Assembly (NCBI RefSeq): GCF_000717335.1
Contig: NZ_JNYZ01000007.1
Location: forward strand, 186,001 to 250,000
Source: Amycolatopsis jejuensis
GTDB lineage: Bacteria; Actinomycetota; Actinomycetes; Mycobacteriales; Pseudonocardiaceae
DNA length: 64,000 nt
Direction: 5' to 3'
The notes under the pieces are model-generated. The model saw only the letters and a program-made list of their open reading frames with translations. It did not search any database and was not told the DNA's origin. Both the position numbers and the translations under genes were made by a program. Of this stretch, positions 41,464 to 53,179 are shown one piece after another. How positions within the stretch are numbered: the first letter of the stretch is position 1; each line of letters begins with the position of its first letter.

Positions 41464-41838
41464 ATGTCGATCTTCGCGCGGGTCTTGCAGATCTTCTTCA
41501 TGATCGCCGGGCTGACGAGCTTCCTCGTCGGACTGATCATGATCCTGATCGCCAAGCCGCACTGGTACTGCGAACCGTCCCGCAACGGAAGCGGAACCAG
41601 CTGGTGCTACCAGAACGACCTCGAGTCGCTCCCGAGCTACCAGCTGTTCTGGTTCTTGCTCGGCCTCGCGCTGGAAGTCATGGCCGTCGCCATCGCAGCG
41701 GGTGCTCGCCGCAAGGCCGCCGCCGTCCCGGCGCCGTCCGCTCCCCCGCCGCCCGCTCCCCTGCCGCCCGGTCCAGTGCCCGGTCCAGTGCCGTCCGTGC
41801 AGTATCCGAGCTACCCGCCCTATCCGCCCGCGCAGTGA
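41464..41838 (+). CDS. Small membrane protein with a proline-rich tail, 124 aa
   Basis: Two hydrophobic helices (RVLQIFFMIAGLTSFLVGLIMILIA and LFWFLLGLALEVMAVAIAAGA) flank a polar loop with two cysteines (WYCEPSRNGSGTSWCYQND) that could form an extracytoplasmic disulfide. The last ~45 residues are Pro/Ala-rich (PAPSAPPPPAPLPPGPVPGPVP), a disordered cytosolic tail. No family recognised. ATG 41464 is 22 nt after the GntR stop, so it may belong to that transcript. Confidence 0.7.
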   Translation: MSIFARVLQIFFMIAGLTSFLVGLIMILIAKPHWYCEPSRNGSGTSWCYQNDLESLPSYQLFWFLLGLALEVMAVAIAAGARRKAAAVPAPSAPPPPAPLPPGPVPGPVPSVQYPSYPPYPPAQ

Positions 41839-41842
41839 CCGG

Positions 41843-42631
41843 TCAGCCGATCCGGATCCCGCCCAGCTGGGTGCCGTTCGCGACCAGGCGGCCGGTGCTG
41901 TCCCAGACGTGGCACGACTCGTCGACGCGCCCGTCGCCGATCAGGTGCGCACGGTGCAGCACGCGGACCGGGCCGGGGGCCGGGCGGGCGCGGACGTAGC
42001 CGGTGAGCTCGAAGGTCGGCACCCAGCCGGTCGGGACGACGTCGAGGGTCGCCGGCGGTACCGCGTCGAGGGCGAACAGCAGGCTCACCGGGTCGAACGG
42101 CTCGTCGCCGGGGAGGGCGAGCCGGGCCCGCAGCTCGCCGCGGCCGGTGGGGCCTTCGGCGAGCGGGCGGTCGAAGCGGAGGTCGATCTCGTCCTGGATC
42201 GCGATCGGGACGTCCGCCGCCAGCGCACGGGGACTCGGCTCGTCCGGGAACGGGCCGAACTCCGGCTTGGGCAAGCCGTCCTGCCAGTACGGTTCGGCGT
42301 TGCCGAGGGTGCCCAGCGTCAGCAGGGTCTCGACTTGCGGCACCCCGTCCTGGAGCAAACGACCACGCAGCTGGCTCGCGCTGCGGCCGGTGCGCAGCAG
42401 GTCGATCTCGATTTCGGCGGGTCCCGGCTCCGGCGAGCGGAGGTAATGCGCGCTCGCGGCGAGGACGTCCGGATGCTCGGCGACCACGATTGCCGCGCGC
42501 GCGATCGTCGCCAGCAGGTAACCGCCGTTCGGGCGGCCGCCGATGGTCCACGCCGCGCTGAGGTCGGCGTCGAAACCGGTCGCCGACCGCTGTTTGACCG
42601 CGGACACTGCGGCAAAGGTCGTCGTGCTCAC
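41843..42631 (-). CDS. Acyl-CoA thioesterase, double hot-dog (TesB-like)
   Basis: A 262-aa protein. The N-terminal hot-dog includes AWTIGGRPNGGYLLATIARAA, the usual 'GGYLLA' helix of actinobacterial thioesterase/acyl-CoA hydrolases, and the second domain has DSTGRLVANGTQLGGIR at its end. It probably hydrolyses a long-chain acyl-CoA. GTG 42631 with GGGAGGG 4 nt upstream is preferred to the TTG at 42661. It converges on the 124-aa membrane protein gene with a 4-nt gap. Confidence 0.84.
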   Translation of the reverse strand: MSTTTFAAVSAVKQRSATGFDADLSAAWTIGGRPNGGYLLATIARAAIVVAEHPDVLAASAHYLRSPEPGPAEIEIDLLRTGRSASQLRGRLLQDGVPQVETLLTLGTLGNAEPYWQDGLPKPEFGPFPDEPSPRALAADVPIAIQDEIDLRFDRPLAEGPTGRGELRARLALPGDEPFDPVSLLFALDAVPPATLDVVPTGWVPTFELTGYVRARPAPGPVRVLHRAHLIGDGRVDESCHVWDSTGRLVANGTQLGGIRIG

Positions 42632-42825
42632 GGGCCCTCCCAGGTAAGTCTCTTCCCGCAACTTAACCGGTAGCGGGTCCGTCCGTCGCGGGCACTGAGA
42701 GCAATGCCACCGCCGCGGAAGTTTTCCGGGCAGGATGGGCGCCGGGATGTCGAGGACGGCGCGCGGGCTCCGTTCCCTTGATGAGCCCCCGGAGAGCGGC
42801 GGGCCGGAAGCGAAGGAGACCGATC

Positions 42826-43224
42826 ATGCCGAAGTTCATGCTGCTGCAGACGTACGCCCCCGGCGAAGGCTGCGACGTGCCGCTGCCCGAGTGGGCACCC
42901 GAGGACATCCGCGCGCACATCGAGTTCCAGCGCGTCCTCAACGCCGAGCTGACCGAGGCCGGGGAGCTCGTGGAGGCGGAGGGGCTGGCCGGGCCGGAGG
43001 TGGCGAAGACCGTCGTCGCGGACGGGACCGGGGGCGCGGTCGTCACCGACGGGCCGTTCCCCGAGGGCAAGGAACTGCTGGCCGGGTACCGGGTGGTGGA
43101 CGTCGAGTCCGAGGCGCGGGCGCTGGAGATCGCGACCCGGATCTCGGCCGCACCGGGCCTCGGCGGCGTGCCGCTGCGGGTGCCGATCGAGGTGCGCCAG
43201 GTGATGAGCGCACCGTCGGTGTGA
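42826..43224 (+). CDS. DGPF/YCII-related protein of an ECF42 module
   Basis: A 132-aa alpha-beta barrel protein. The central motif VTDGPFPEGKELLAGYRVVDV corresponds to the DGPFAETKE hallmark of the family. ATG 42826 (MPKFMLLQTY) is preferred to 42778, as the extra 16 residues are Arg-rich and lack a ribosome site. Its TGA overlaps the ATG of the downstream sigma factor gene. Such pairs are the standard neighbourhood of ECF42 sigma factors, where the DGPF protein is the presumed regulator or target. Confidence 0.92.
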   Translation: MPKFMLLQTYAPGEGCDVPLPEWAPEDIRAHIEFQRVLNAELTEAGELVEAEGLAGPEVAKTVVADGTGGAVVTDGPFPEGKELLAGYRVVDVESEARALEIATRISAAPGLGGVPLRVPIEVRQVMSAPSV

Positions 43225-44465
43225 TGCCGGGCAACCGGGTCGAGGACCTGGTGCGCACGCTCGCGCCCCAGGTCCTCGCGGTGCTCGCGCGCCGGTCCGG
43301 CGATTTCGGCGCAGCCGAGGATGCGGTGCAGGAAGCGCTGATCGCCGCGGTGCAGCATTGGCCTTCCTCTGGTGTGCCGGAAAATCCGCGCGGCTGGCTC
43401 CTGCAGACGGCGAGCCGGCGGCTGATCGACCTCTTCCGCAGTGACCAGGCACGTCGCCGCCGGGAGGACACGGTCGCCGCCGAACCGCCTGCCGCCGAGG
43501 TCCCCGACCGCGACGACACCCTCACGCTGTTGTTCCTGTGCGGTCACCCGTCGCTGACCCCGGCGTCGGCGATCGCGTTGACCCTGCGGGCGGTCGGCGG
43601 GTTGACGACCGCGGAGATCGCAAGCGCGTTCCTGGTGCCGGAAACCACGATGGCGCAACGGATCAGCCGCGCGAAGGCGAAGATCAAGAAGTCCGGTGAG
43701 CCGTTCCGGATGCCCGCCGCGGAGGAACGCGCGGCGCGGCTGGGGTCCGTGCTGCACGTGCTGTACCTGGTGTTCAACGAGGGGTACACCAGCAGCGCGG
43801 GCGGCAGCCTCCACCGGACGGAGCTGTCCACCGAGGCGATCCGGCTGGCGCGGCTGCTGTACACCACGCTGCCGGACGACGGCGAGGTCGCCGGGCTGCT
43901 CGCGCTGATGCTGCTCACCGATGCCCGCCGCCCGGCCCGCACCGGCCCGGACGGTGACCTGGTACCGCTCGCCGACCAGGACCGCGCGCGATGGGACCGT
44001 TCGCTCATCCGGGAAGGCGTCGCACTGGTCACCGAGGCGCTGTCCCACGGTGGCGCCGGGGAGTACCGCCTGCAGGCCGCAATCGCCGCGACGCACGACA
44101 TCGCGCTCCGTGCTGACGACACCGACTGGCCGCGCGTGCTTGCGCTGTACGGGCGGCTCGAAGCGCTGACCGGTAACCCCATGGTCACGCTCAACCGCGC
44201 AATCGCGACCGCGATGGTGCACGGACCGTCCGCGGGGTTGGAGGTCCTGGCCCCGCTCGACGACCGCCTTCCCGGCCACCACCGCCTCGCCGCCGCGCGC
44301 GCTCACCTGCTGGAACTGTCCGGGTCGCGGGCCGAGGCCATCAGGCATTACGACACCGCCGCCGCCCGCACGGCGAACACGGCGGAACAGCGCTACCTGA
44401 CCCTGCGCGCAGCCCGCCTCCGGATGGGGGATTCCACGCTTCGCTCGCCAAACGGCACCGAGTAG
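43224..44465 (+). CDS. ECF42-type RNA polymerase sigma factor
   Basis: 413 aa. Sigma-2 region near the start (FGAAEDAVQEALIAAVQHWPSSGVPENPRGWLLQTASRRLIDLFR), sigma-4 helix-turn-helix at about 118-152 (GLTTAEIASAFLVPETTMAQRISRAKAKIK), then a long C-terminal domain with the conserved VLYLVFNEGYTSS and TPR-like helices (RLAAARAHLLELSGSRAEAIRHYDTAA). This extension distinguishes ECF42 from ordinary ECF sigmas. There is no anti-sigma gene, as usual for the group. Translationally coupled to the DGPF gene. Confidence 0.93.
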   Translation: MPGNRVEDLVRTLAPQVLAVLARRSGDFGAAEDAVQEALIAAVQHWPSSGVPENPRGWLLQTASRRLIDLFRSDQARRRREDTVAAEPPAAEVPDRDDTLTLLFLCGHPSLTPASAIALTLRAVGGLTTAEIASAFLVPETTMAQRISRAKAKIKKSGEPFRMPAAEERAARLGSVLHVLYLVFNEGYTSSAGGSLHRTELSTEAIRLARLLYTTLPDDGEVAGLLALMLLTDARRPARTGPDGDLVPLADQDRARWDRSLIREGVALVTEALSHGGAGEYRLQAAIAATHDIALRADDTDWPRVLALYGRLEALTGNPMVTLNRAIATAMVHGPSAGLEVLAPLDDRLPGHHRLAAARAHLLELSGSRAEAIRHYDTAAARTANTAEQRYLTLRAARLRMGDSTLRSPNGTE

Positions 44466-44500
44466 TATCAAGAAACTTTCACGCACGAGCGGAGCGCAGC

Positions 44501-44893
44501 ATGGCGAGCAACGAGGACGCCCGTCGCCGCACCGGGTACGACGTCACCCAGGTGCCCGCCGACGACGTGCTCGCCGCCCTCCGCGAAGCCACCCCGCTTT
44601 CGCCGGATTCGGGGCTGGTGTGGTGGCTTTACGCCGGTCTGGCCCCTGGAACGCCGTACCTGGTGGCCGGCCTGCGGGGCTCGTCCGGCACCTTGGTGTG
44701 GCACGAAAACGGCGAAACGCACCTCCCCGCCGACGGGGCAGGCGAGGGCACCGCGAGCTACTTCAGCCTGCAGGGCGCGCACTTCCCGCAACCGGCCGGG
44801 AGCGAGGTGCCGGCCGAGGTGGTGCTGCACGCGGTACGGGAACTGTGCGAATCACGGGTACGGCCTGCCGGGGTGGCGTGGAAGCTGGCCTGA
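44501..44893 (+). CDS. Imm1-like putative immunity protein
   Basis: A 130-aa cytosolic protein resembling the actinobacterial Imm1 group (PYLVAGLRGSSGTLVWHENGETHLPADG, then ASYFSLQG and VLHAVRELCESRVRPAGVAW). Such genes often pair with secreted WXG- or deaminase-type toxins, but none is nearby, so it is either an orphan or a misapplied family name. ATG 44501 (MASNEDARRRTGYDV). It follows the sigma-factor gene by 35 nt on the same strand. Confidence 0.7.
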   Translation: MASNEDARRRTGYDVTQVPADDVLAALREATPLSPDSGLVWWLYAGLAPGTPYLVAGLRGSSGTLVWHENGETHLPADGAGEGTASYFSLQGAHFPQPAGSEVPAEVVLHAVRELCESRVRPAGVAWKLA

Positions 44894-44996
44894 GGCCGGG
44901 TGTCCACATCGGACAGGTCGCTGCGATCGCCGTTTGCCTGGCGAGTCGTTCACCCGTCTCACGCGGCGATTGCCGTGGGTAACCCGGGCGGGTCAA

Positions 44997-45140
44997 GTCG
45001 CGGCGACGCCCACTGCGAACGCCTTCCGCAACCCGGCCGGGCCACCACCCGTGCTCTCACGTCGCGGCGACGCCCCACTGCGAACGCCGTCGGCTACCGG
45101 CCGGGCCATCACCCGAGCTCTCACATCGCGGCGAAGTCGT
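44997..45140. repeat. 63/64-nt direct repeats running into the NmrA-like gene end
   Basis: GTCGCGGCGACGCCC-type units start at 44997 and 45061, with a third, ATCGCGGCGAAGTCG, at 45124, spaced 64 and 63 nt. The third lies in the last codons (DDFAAM) of the minus-strand NmrA-like gene, so the array looks like tandem duplication of a coding end into the intergenic gap. Confidence 0.75.
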
Positions 45141-45957
45141 CCCGATGCGCGCGGGCCCAGGCGTGGAACGGGGTCGCCGGGCGGCCGGTGATGCGTTCCA
45201 CCGCGTTGGTCACCGGGGCGATCCGGCCGACCGCGGCTTCCTCCACGTCCATCAGATGCTCCAGCACCGCCTCCGGCATCCACTCCGGACGGTGCGCCAA
45301 CGCCTCGCCCCGCGTCTGCCGCACCAGTTCGATCGGGCGACCCAGCTCGGCCGAAAGGGTCTCCGCGACGGCACGCAGAGTGATCGACCCAGGTCCCGTC
45401 ACGGCCAGCTCCCGGCCCGGGTAGCTACGTTCCGTGAGCAGCGCCGCAGCGACGGCGGCCACGTCTTCCTCGGCGGTCGGCGTGCACTGGGACTCCGGTG
45501 AGAACACTCGCACCGGTTCGCCCGACCGGATCGCCGCACCCCAGTCCCGCCGGGTGTTTCCCGCCAGCCAGCCCGGGTACAGCACAGTGAACGGCAACCC
45601 GGACTCCCGTACCGCCGTTTCCGCAGGCAGATGCGCCCGCCGGAGCGGGTTATCTGCGGGTCCCTCGAAGACGTCCGGCGACGACAGCAGCACGACGTAG
45701 GACACCCCCGCTTTCGCCGCGGCAGCAAGGAAATCCACCGCGCCGACAGCCCGTGTCGGGTAGAGGAAGACGGCGTCCACCCCGGCCAGGGCATCGTCGA
45801 AACCGTCGGCTGCGGTCAGGTCGAGTGAGATCGCGTCCGGCAGATCCAGCGTCGCGGCATCGCGCGCCGACCCGCGGACGGGATACCCGGCCGCCTGCAC
45901 CGCACGGACGACCTCGCTCCCGATGTTCCCGCGCGCACCCGTGACGAGGATGGTCAT
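45121..45957 (-). CDS. NmrA-like NAD(P)-binding protein
   Basis: A 278-aa atypical short-chain dehydrogenase. It starts TILVTGARGNIGSEVVRAVQAAG (GxxGxxG nucleotide motif), with LLSSPDVFEG in the middle and the YPGWLAGNTRRDWG substrate-cleft region. It lacks a clear YxxxK and so may be a sensor or quinone reductase of the QOR2/NmrA type rather than a dehydrogenase. ATG 45957. A CTTTGTATACAAAG palindrome lies 29 bp upstream, so it is probably under a repressor not encoded next to it. Confidence 0.88.
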   Translation of the reverse strand: MTILVTGARGNIGSEVVRAVQAAGYPVRGSARDAATLDLPDAISLDLTAADGFDDALAGVDAVFLYPTRAVGAVDFLAAAAKAGVSYVVLLSSPDVFEGPADNPLRRAHLPAETAVRESGLPFTVLYPGWLAGNTRRDWGAAIRSGEPVRVFSPESQCTPTAEEDVAAVAAALLTERSYPGRELAVTGPGSITLRAVAETLSAELGRPIELVRQTRGEALAHRPEWMPEAVLEHLMDVEEAAVGRIAPVTNAVERITGRPATPFHAWARAHRDDFAAM

Positions 45958-45985
45958 CCCGCAGCTCCATTTGCCTGCAAATTAA

Positions 45986-45999
45986 CTTTGTATACAAAG
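45986..45999. promoter_or_regulatory. Perfect 14-bp palindrome CTTTGTATACAAAG
   Basis: Lies between the NmrA-like gene (start 45957) and the divergent secreted-protein gene (46120), in a locally AT-rich patch. It looks like a repressor operator, perhaps of a HxlR or MarR type that often controls such NmrA genes, but no such regulator gene is in the neighbourhood. Confidence 0.65.
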
Positions 46000-46119
46000 C
46001 TATATCGGGTCACTCATGGTGTCAACCGGATACACGACCGGGCGAGATCGTTGTATGGATCGTGTACCGACCCGGCCCAGACTCCGGCCGACAGTCCGAC
46101 GGGTGAAGGGAGATCGGTC

Positions 46120-47310
46120 GTGGTCGGGAATGTGACGGTCCGACGCGTCGTCGCCGCACTGCTCGCCGCGGGGGCGCTCACGGCAGGCAGCACCACGGTC
46201 GCGGCAGCGAGCACCGGCGGCTGGCAGGCTGATCTGTCCGCAGTGGACGGTGACGATGTCAACGTGATCGCGTCGGGCGGCGCAGTCACTTTGGGAGACG
46301 GCCCGCGCAGCACCGGGTACCTCATCTCCGCCGAACGGCAGCTGACCACACCGATCGACCGCGTCACCGCCCGAACGACCGCGGATCTGCCGCAGGGCAC
46401 CGGCGTCGAGGTGGACGTGCGCGGGCGGACCGGCGCCGACGACTGGTCAGAGTGGACTTCCGCAGGCACCCCCATGGCCCACGCGGTGACCGTCGTGCAA
46501 ACCAGAATCACATTGTCCGGCAACGCAATCGATGGGAAGCCGACCGTCCGCAGGGTCGAGCTGAACGGCAGCCTCACCAAGCAGCCCCGTGCACTGGCCG
46601 CGAAAACCCCGCTCACGTATCCGGTTTACGCCACCCGCGAAGGTCTCACCGGCCACGCTACCGCAAACGGCCACGTCATCACGAGCAACGACCATTTCGT
46701 CGCCCTGCCGTCCGGAAAAGCGTTGTCGCCCAAGGGAACCGGAAGCTACAGTGTGCGGGTGTGCCGGACCGACGACAGCCGCTGCGAGTACGCGCCGGTG
46801 TGGGACGTCGGCCCGTGGAACACCAAGGACGACTACTGGAACCCGCCGTCGGTGCGCGCCGAGTTCAAGGATCTGCCACAGGGGCAACCGGAAGCGTACG
46901 CGGCGTACCACAACGGGTACAACGGCGGCCGCGACGATCTCGGGTACCGGGTCGGCAACCCGGCAGGCATCGATCTCGCCGACGGCGTCTTCACTTCGGG
47001 CCTCGGTCTCAGCGACAACAGTACCGTGAAAGTGACCTTCCTGTGGACTGGATCCGCCGCGGCCACCGGCCTCGTGCGCACCGCCGGCGACCCCATGAAC
47101 GTGCGGGCGAGCGCGAGCACATCGGCCGCGGTGAAGGGGCTTGCGGCGAACTATGCGAGGGTGAACATCGAATGCTACGTCAACGGGGACAGCGTCACCG
47201 GGACGTACGGCACCAGCAGGATCTGGGACCGGATCGGCCCGGGGCACTACCTTTCCGACACCTACGTGCAGACCGGCTCCGACAGCCCGGTCGCCCCGCC
47301 TTGCGCGTGA
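46120..47310 (+). CDS. Secreted protein with a C-terminal SH3-like domain
   Basis: 396 aa. A signal peptide follows the start (VRRVVAALLAAGALTAGSTTVAAAS). The middle ([48 protein letters not shown]) is a beta-rich domain often found before cell-wall hydrolase-type modules, and the end (MNVRASASTSAAVKGLAANYARVNIECYVNGDS...YLSDTYVQTG) is an SH3b-like wall-binding fold. No catalytic motif was recognised between them; AAYHNGYNGGRDDLGYRVGNPAGIDLADGVF is conserved-looking and could bind ligand. GTG 46120 has GAAGGGAG 7 nt upstream. It acts outside the cell. The serine protease gene follows in the same direction after 83 nt. Confidence 0.75.
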   Translation: MVGNVTVRRVVAALLAAGALTAGSTTVAAASTGGWQADLSAVDGDDVNVIASGGAVTLGDGPRSTGYLISAERQLTTPIDRVTARTTADLPQGTGVEVDVRGRTGADDWSEWTSAGTPMAHAVTVVQTRITLSGNAIDGKPTVRRVELNGSLTKQPRALAAKTPLTYPVYATREGLTGHATANGHVITSNDHFVALPSGKALSPKGTGSYSVRVCRTDDSRCEYAPVWDVGPWNTKDDYWNPPSVRAEFKDLPQGQPEAYAAYHNGYNGGRDDLGYRVGNPAGIDLADGVFTSGLGLSDNSTVKVTFLWTGSAAATGLVRTAGDPMNVRASASTSAAVKGLAANYARVNIECYVNGDSVTGTYGTSRIWDRIGPGHYLSDTYVQTGSDSPVAPPCA

Positions 47311-47393
47311 TCGCCCCGGTTTCCACCCGGTTCAGTGACGCTTCCCCGGACGGCGGACAGTTAGAGTGACAGCCGTAGCAGAGGGGGTCCGCC

Positions 47394-48152
47394 ATGTCAC
47401 GCCGATTCGCACCGATTGCCGCCACCGTGCTGGCGGCCACTGTGCTGAGCATGCCCGCTGCGGAAGCCGCGCCGTCGATCGTCGGCGGGGAAAAGGGTTC
47501 GCTGGCCGACCATCCGTACGCGGTGTACTTAGTGGACAGTCACGGAACCCAGTTCTGCGGCGGCGTGATCGTGAGCCGCACCGCAGTCGCGACGGCCGCG
47601 CACTGCACGATCGACGTCCCGCCCGACGAAACCAGCGTCGTCGCCGGACGCGAGGACAAACGCAGCAACGACGGGGTGGTCCTCGCCGTGACCGACGTCT
47701 GGCGGCACCCGGATTACCGCAAGCCGCAACAAGGTTCGGACCTCGCGGTACTCACCGTCCGCGGCCAGCTCCCCTACCGCCCGGCCGCCCTCGCCCGCGA
47801 CGCGAGCCGCTACCCCGCCGGTACGAAGGCGACGGTACTGGGCTGGGGCCGCATCGCCGACGGCGGCGACCGCTCCGACTACCTCCGCCAGGCCACCGTC
47901 CCCCTCACGGACGACGCAACCTGCCGCACCGGCTACCCCGAGTACAACCCGGCAAGCATGCTGTGCGCAGGCTACCCGTCCGGCGGCACCGACGCCTGCA
48001 AGGGCGACTCGGGCGGCCCGCTGGTGACCGGCGCAACCCTGGTGGGCATCGTGTCCTACGGCGACGGCTGCGGAAGGCCGGGCAAGCCAGGCGTGTACAC
48101 GAGGGTGACGTCGTTCGCGGACGACATCGCCGCACACTCCGGTCTCGGTTAA
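47394..48152 (+). CDS. Secreted trypsin-like serine protease (S1)
   Basis: A 252-aa zymogen. A signal peptide and short pro-region precede IVGGE, with Ile29 the expected new N-terminus after activation. The triad is complete: His70 in TAAHC, Asp116 in SDLAVL, Ser206 in GDSGGP. Asp200, six residues before the Ser, is the S1-pocket acid and predicts cleavage after Arg or Lys, as in trypsin. Cysteines pair as in chymotrypsin-fold enzymes. Length is normal. Nothing suggests its target. Confidence 0.94.
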   Translation: MSRRFAPIAATVLAATVLSMPAAEAAPSIVGGEKGSLADHPYAVYLVDSHGTQFCGGVIVSRTAVATAAHCTIDVPPDETSVVAGREDKRSNDGVVLAVTDVWRHPDYRKPQQGSDLAVLTVRGQLPYRPAALARDASRYPAGTKATVLGWGRIADGGDRSDYLRQATVPLTDDATCRTGYPEYNPASMLCAGYPSGGTDACKGDSGGPLVTGATLVGIVSYGDGCGRPGKPGVYTRVTSFADDIAAHSGLG

Positions 48153-48223
48153 TCCGGGTGCGCCGGGGAGGGCGGTCCGGGTAGGGTCGCGGACGTGAAG
48201 TCCCCGGAGGCCAAGAGAAGGTA

Positions 48224-48249
48224 GCCGCCCAGCTTTCTTGCTGGGCGGC
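48224..48249 (+). terminator. Stem-loop downstream of the trypsin-like gene
   Basis: GCCGCCCAGC (48224-48233) pairs perfectly with GCTGGGCGGC (48240-48249) around a TTTCTT loop. There is no T-run afterwards, so termination would be of the actinobacterial hairpin-only kind. Confidence 0.6.
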
Positions 48250-48622
48250 GGAGTGGTGAGTGCCCGGTCTTTGCTTGCCGGTGCACGGCTTTCGGGTCGA
48301 CGGCCGCTGGGGGCTCATTTCGCTTCCGGCACGGAGCAGCTCGGGTCGACTGCGGTTCGAAGGGCTGACGCCACTTCCACTCGGAGTGACCTGGTCGGCC
48401 GCAAGCCGCTACGGCCAGCACCGTTTTGGCAGCGTGACGGCCCAGGCTGGCCGCGGTTGAAGATGGCTCAGTCCGGGCCCGGCTCGGATACGAACCAGCC
48501 GACCACCGCCGGAAGCGGCTGCCCCCTTGCCAGGTAAGGAAATGGCCCGCTCGACAGCCGTCAACGGCGGCCGGTCCCGGTGGTCCTGTCGATCCTGCTG
48601 GAACCGAGCGGGGCTGATGGCG

Positions 48623-48865
48623 TTGCGCAAGCCGGGGCCGAACGCGGCCAGTCGTCATTGCGCAAGCTGATGCCGAACGCGTCCCAGTTGGCGTTGCGCG
48701 AGCCGGGGCCGAGCGTGTCCAGTTGGCCTGGCGCGAGCCGGGACCGAGCGTGTCCAGTTGGCCTGGCGCAAGCCGGGACCGAACGCGCCCAGCCGCCATT
48801 GCGCAGGCCGGGGCCGAGCGCGGCCGGTCGGCCGTGGGCAAGCCGGGATCCAAACCCTGCCAGCC
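48623..48865. repeat. 35-nt tandem array, about seven units
   Basis: Units start at 48623, 48658, 48694, 48729, 48764 and 48799, with a degenerate seventh near 48834; the period is 35 nt, once 36. Each starts like TTGCGCAAGCCGGGGCCGA and ends near GTCCAGTTGGC. Adjacent units show few differences, suggesting recent expansion. There are no unique spacers between units. Confidence 0.9.
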
Positions 48866-49059
48866 CGTGGACAGGCCCGACCGACCGTCCACAGGCAGGC
48901 CAGGCCAACGCGTCCGAAAACTCCCGGCACGGTCACGCCCCAGAGCCAACGCGAGCCAACGTCAGCCGACGCGCGCCGGGAAGCCACGCACCCACCCCCG
49001 CCTCCGATCCCCCACCTTCACCGGCGCTCATGCGCCACTGAAATTCGGAGTGAATTCCC

Positions 49060-51883
<2,824 letters not shown>

Positions 51884-52978
51884 TCAGGCTTCCCAGTCAG
51901 CCAGCACCGCGTCGGTGTCGGCGCCGGGTGCAGGCGGCGGCGACGGCAGATCCGTGGTGCTGCGGGAAAACCTCGGTGCCGGAGCGGGCTGGGTGATCCC
52001 GTCCAGTGAGAGCAGGCCCGAGCGCGCGGCGATGTGCGGGTGCGCGGCGGCCTCGTCGGGCGCGAGCACCGGCGTGACGCACGCGTCGACGTCGGCGAAC
52101 TGCGCGGCCCATTCGTCGCGGGTGCGGGTGAGGAACACGCGGGTGAACGTCGCTCGCAAAGCAGGCCAGCCGTCGCGGTCGTGCTGGGGCGGGAGGTCGT
52201 CCGCGGACAGGCCGAGGCCCTCGATCATGGCCGCGTAGAACTGCGGTTCGAGCGCGCCGACGGCGACGTAACGGCCGTCCGCGCAGACGTACGTGTCGTA
52301 GAACGGCGCGCCGCCGTCGAGCAGGTTCGTGCCACGCTCGTCGGACCACGAACCCGTGCCGCGCAATGCCCACATCATCTGCGCCAGTACGCCCGCGCCG
52401 TCGACCATTGCCGCGTCGACGACCTGGCCGCGGCCGGTGCGTTCCCGTTCCCACAGCGCCGAAAGCACGCCGGTGAGCAGGAACATCGACCCGCCGCCGA
52501 AGTCGCCGACCAGGTTGAGCGGCGGCACCGGGCGTTCGCCCGCGCGGCCGATCGCGTGCAGCACGCCGGCGAGGCCGATGTAGTTGATGTCGTGCCCGGC
52601 GCGCTGGGCGAGCGGACCGGACTGGCCCCAGCCGGTCATCCGGCCGTAGACCAGCCGGGGGTTGCGTGCGTGACAGTCGTCCGGGCCGACGCCCAGCCGC
52701 TCGGTGACACCCGGGCGCAGGCCCTCGACCAGCACGTCCGCCTTCGCCGCCAGCCGCAGCACGAGCTCGCGGCCGTCGGGGGTCTTGAGGTCCGCCGCGA
52801 CCGACCGGCGGCCGCGCAGCATCGGGTCCGGACGCCCTCCGCTGAGGTTGAGCGAGCCGGACGGCCGTTCCACCCGGACGACGTCCGCGCCCAGGTCGGC
52901 GAGCACCAGGCAGGCGTGCGGCCCGGGGCCGATTCCCGCCAGTTCGACGACTTTCAGCCCGCTCAACGGTCCCGCCAC
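51884..52978 (-). CDS. Alpha-methylacyl-CoA racemase (CaiB/BaiF family)
   Basis: A 364-aa family III CoA-transferase fold. The AMACR catalytic pair is visible: His129 in [14 protein letters not shown] and Asp159 in [12 protein letters not shown], matching the His/Asp of characterised racemases rather than the single Asp of CoA-transferases. It inverts the 2-methyl centre of branched acyl-CoAs during degradation of methyl-branched fatty acids or sterol side chains. The start [22 protein letters not shown] is typical. Stand-alone here. Confidence 0.93.
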   Translation of the reverse strand: MAGPLSGLKVVELAGIGPGPHACLVLADLGADVVRVERPSGSLNLSGGRPDPMLRGRRSVAADLKTPDGRELVLRLAAKADVLVEGLRPGVTERLGVGPDDCHARNPRLVYGRMTGWGQSGPLAQRAGHDINYIGLAGVLHAIGRAGERPVPPLNLVGDFGGGSMFLLTGVLSALWERERTGRGQVVDAAMVDGAGVLAQMMWALRGTGSWSDERGTNLLDGGAPFYDTYVCADGRYVAVGALEPQFYAAMIEGLGLSADDLPPQHDRDGWPALRATFTRVFLTRTRDEWAAQFADVDACVTPVLAPDEAAAHPHIAARSGLLSLDGITQPAPAPRFSRSTTDLPSPPPAPGADTDAVLADWEA

Positions 52979-53179
52979 GTGCCCTCCTCCGGCTCCGGTG
53001 CCGCGCCGACATTACCTTCCGGCCCAGTCCGGACCCGGCGGTGTGGGGTAACCCACCCGTGGCCCGATCCGCGGACAATCCTCACCCGAACCGGGGATCG
53101 GTGTCTCACCGGCGCGCCTCCCGGGTACCCGGCTGGTATCCATGGCGCGAAGGTCACGAAAAGATCAAGGAGGATACCG

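Larger units (their letters stand above)
48153..49059. other. Gene-free region with hairpin and repeats
   Basis: About 900 bp with open frames on both strands but no family resemblance, ribosome site or plausible protein composition (Arg/Pro/Ala/Gly). It holds the stem-loop at 48224 and the 35-nt array at 48623. Confidence 0.6.

Noticed and set aside
48623..48865. CRISPR-like array of ~35-nt repeats
   Set aside because: Units are contiguous, with no unique spacers, no leader and no cas genes nearby.
48149..48949. A 266-codon minus-strand frame covering the 35-nt array
   Set aside because: Composition is repeat-driven (Arg/Pro/Gly), it runs over a stem-loop, and no ribosome site or family resemblance is seen.
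49030..49041. ATG-CGC-CAC-TGA mini-frame before the efflux gene as an attenuator peptide
   Set aside because: It is three codons long with no competing stem-loops found. Known attenuator peptides of such genes are longer.
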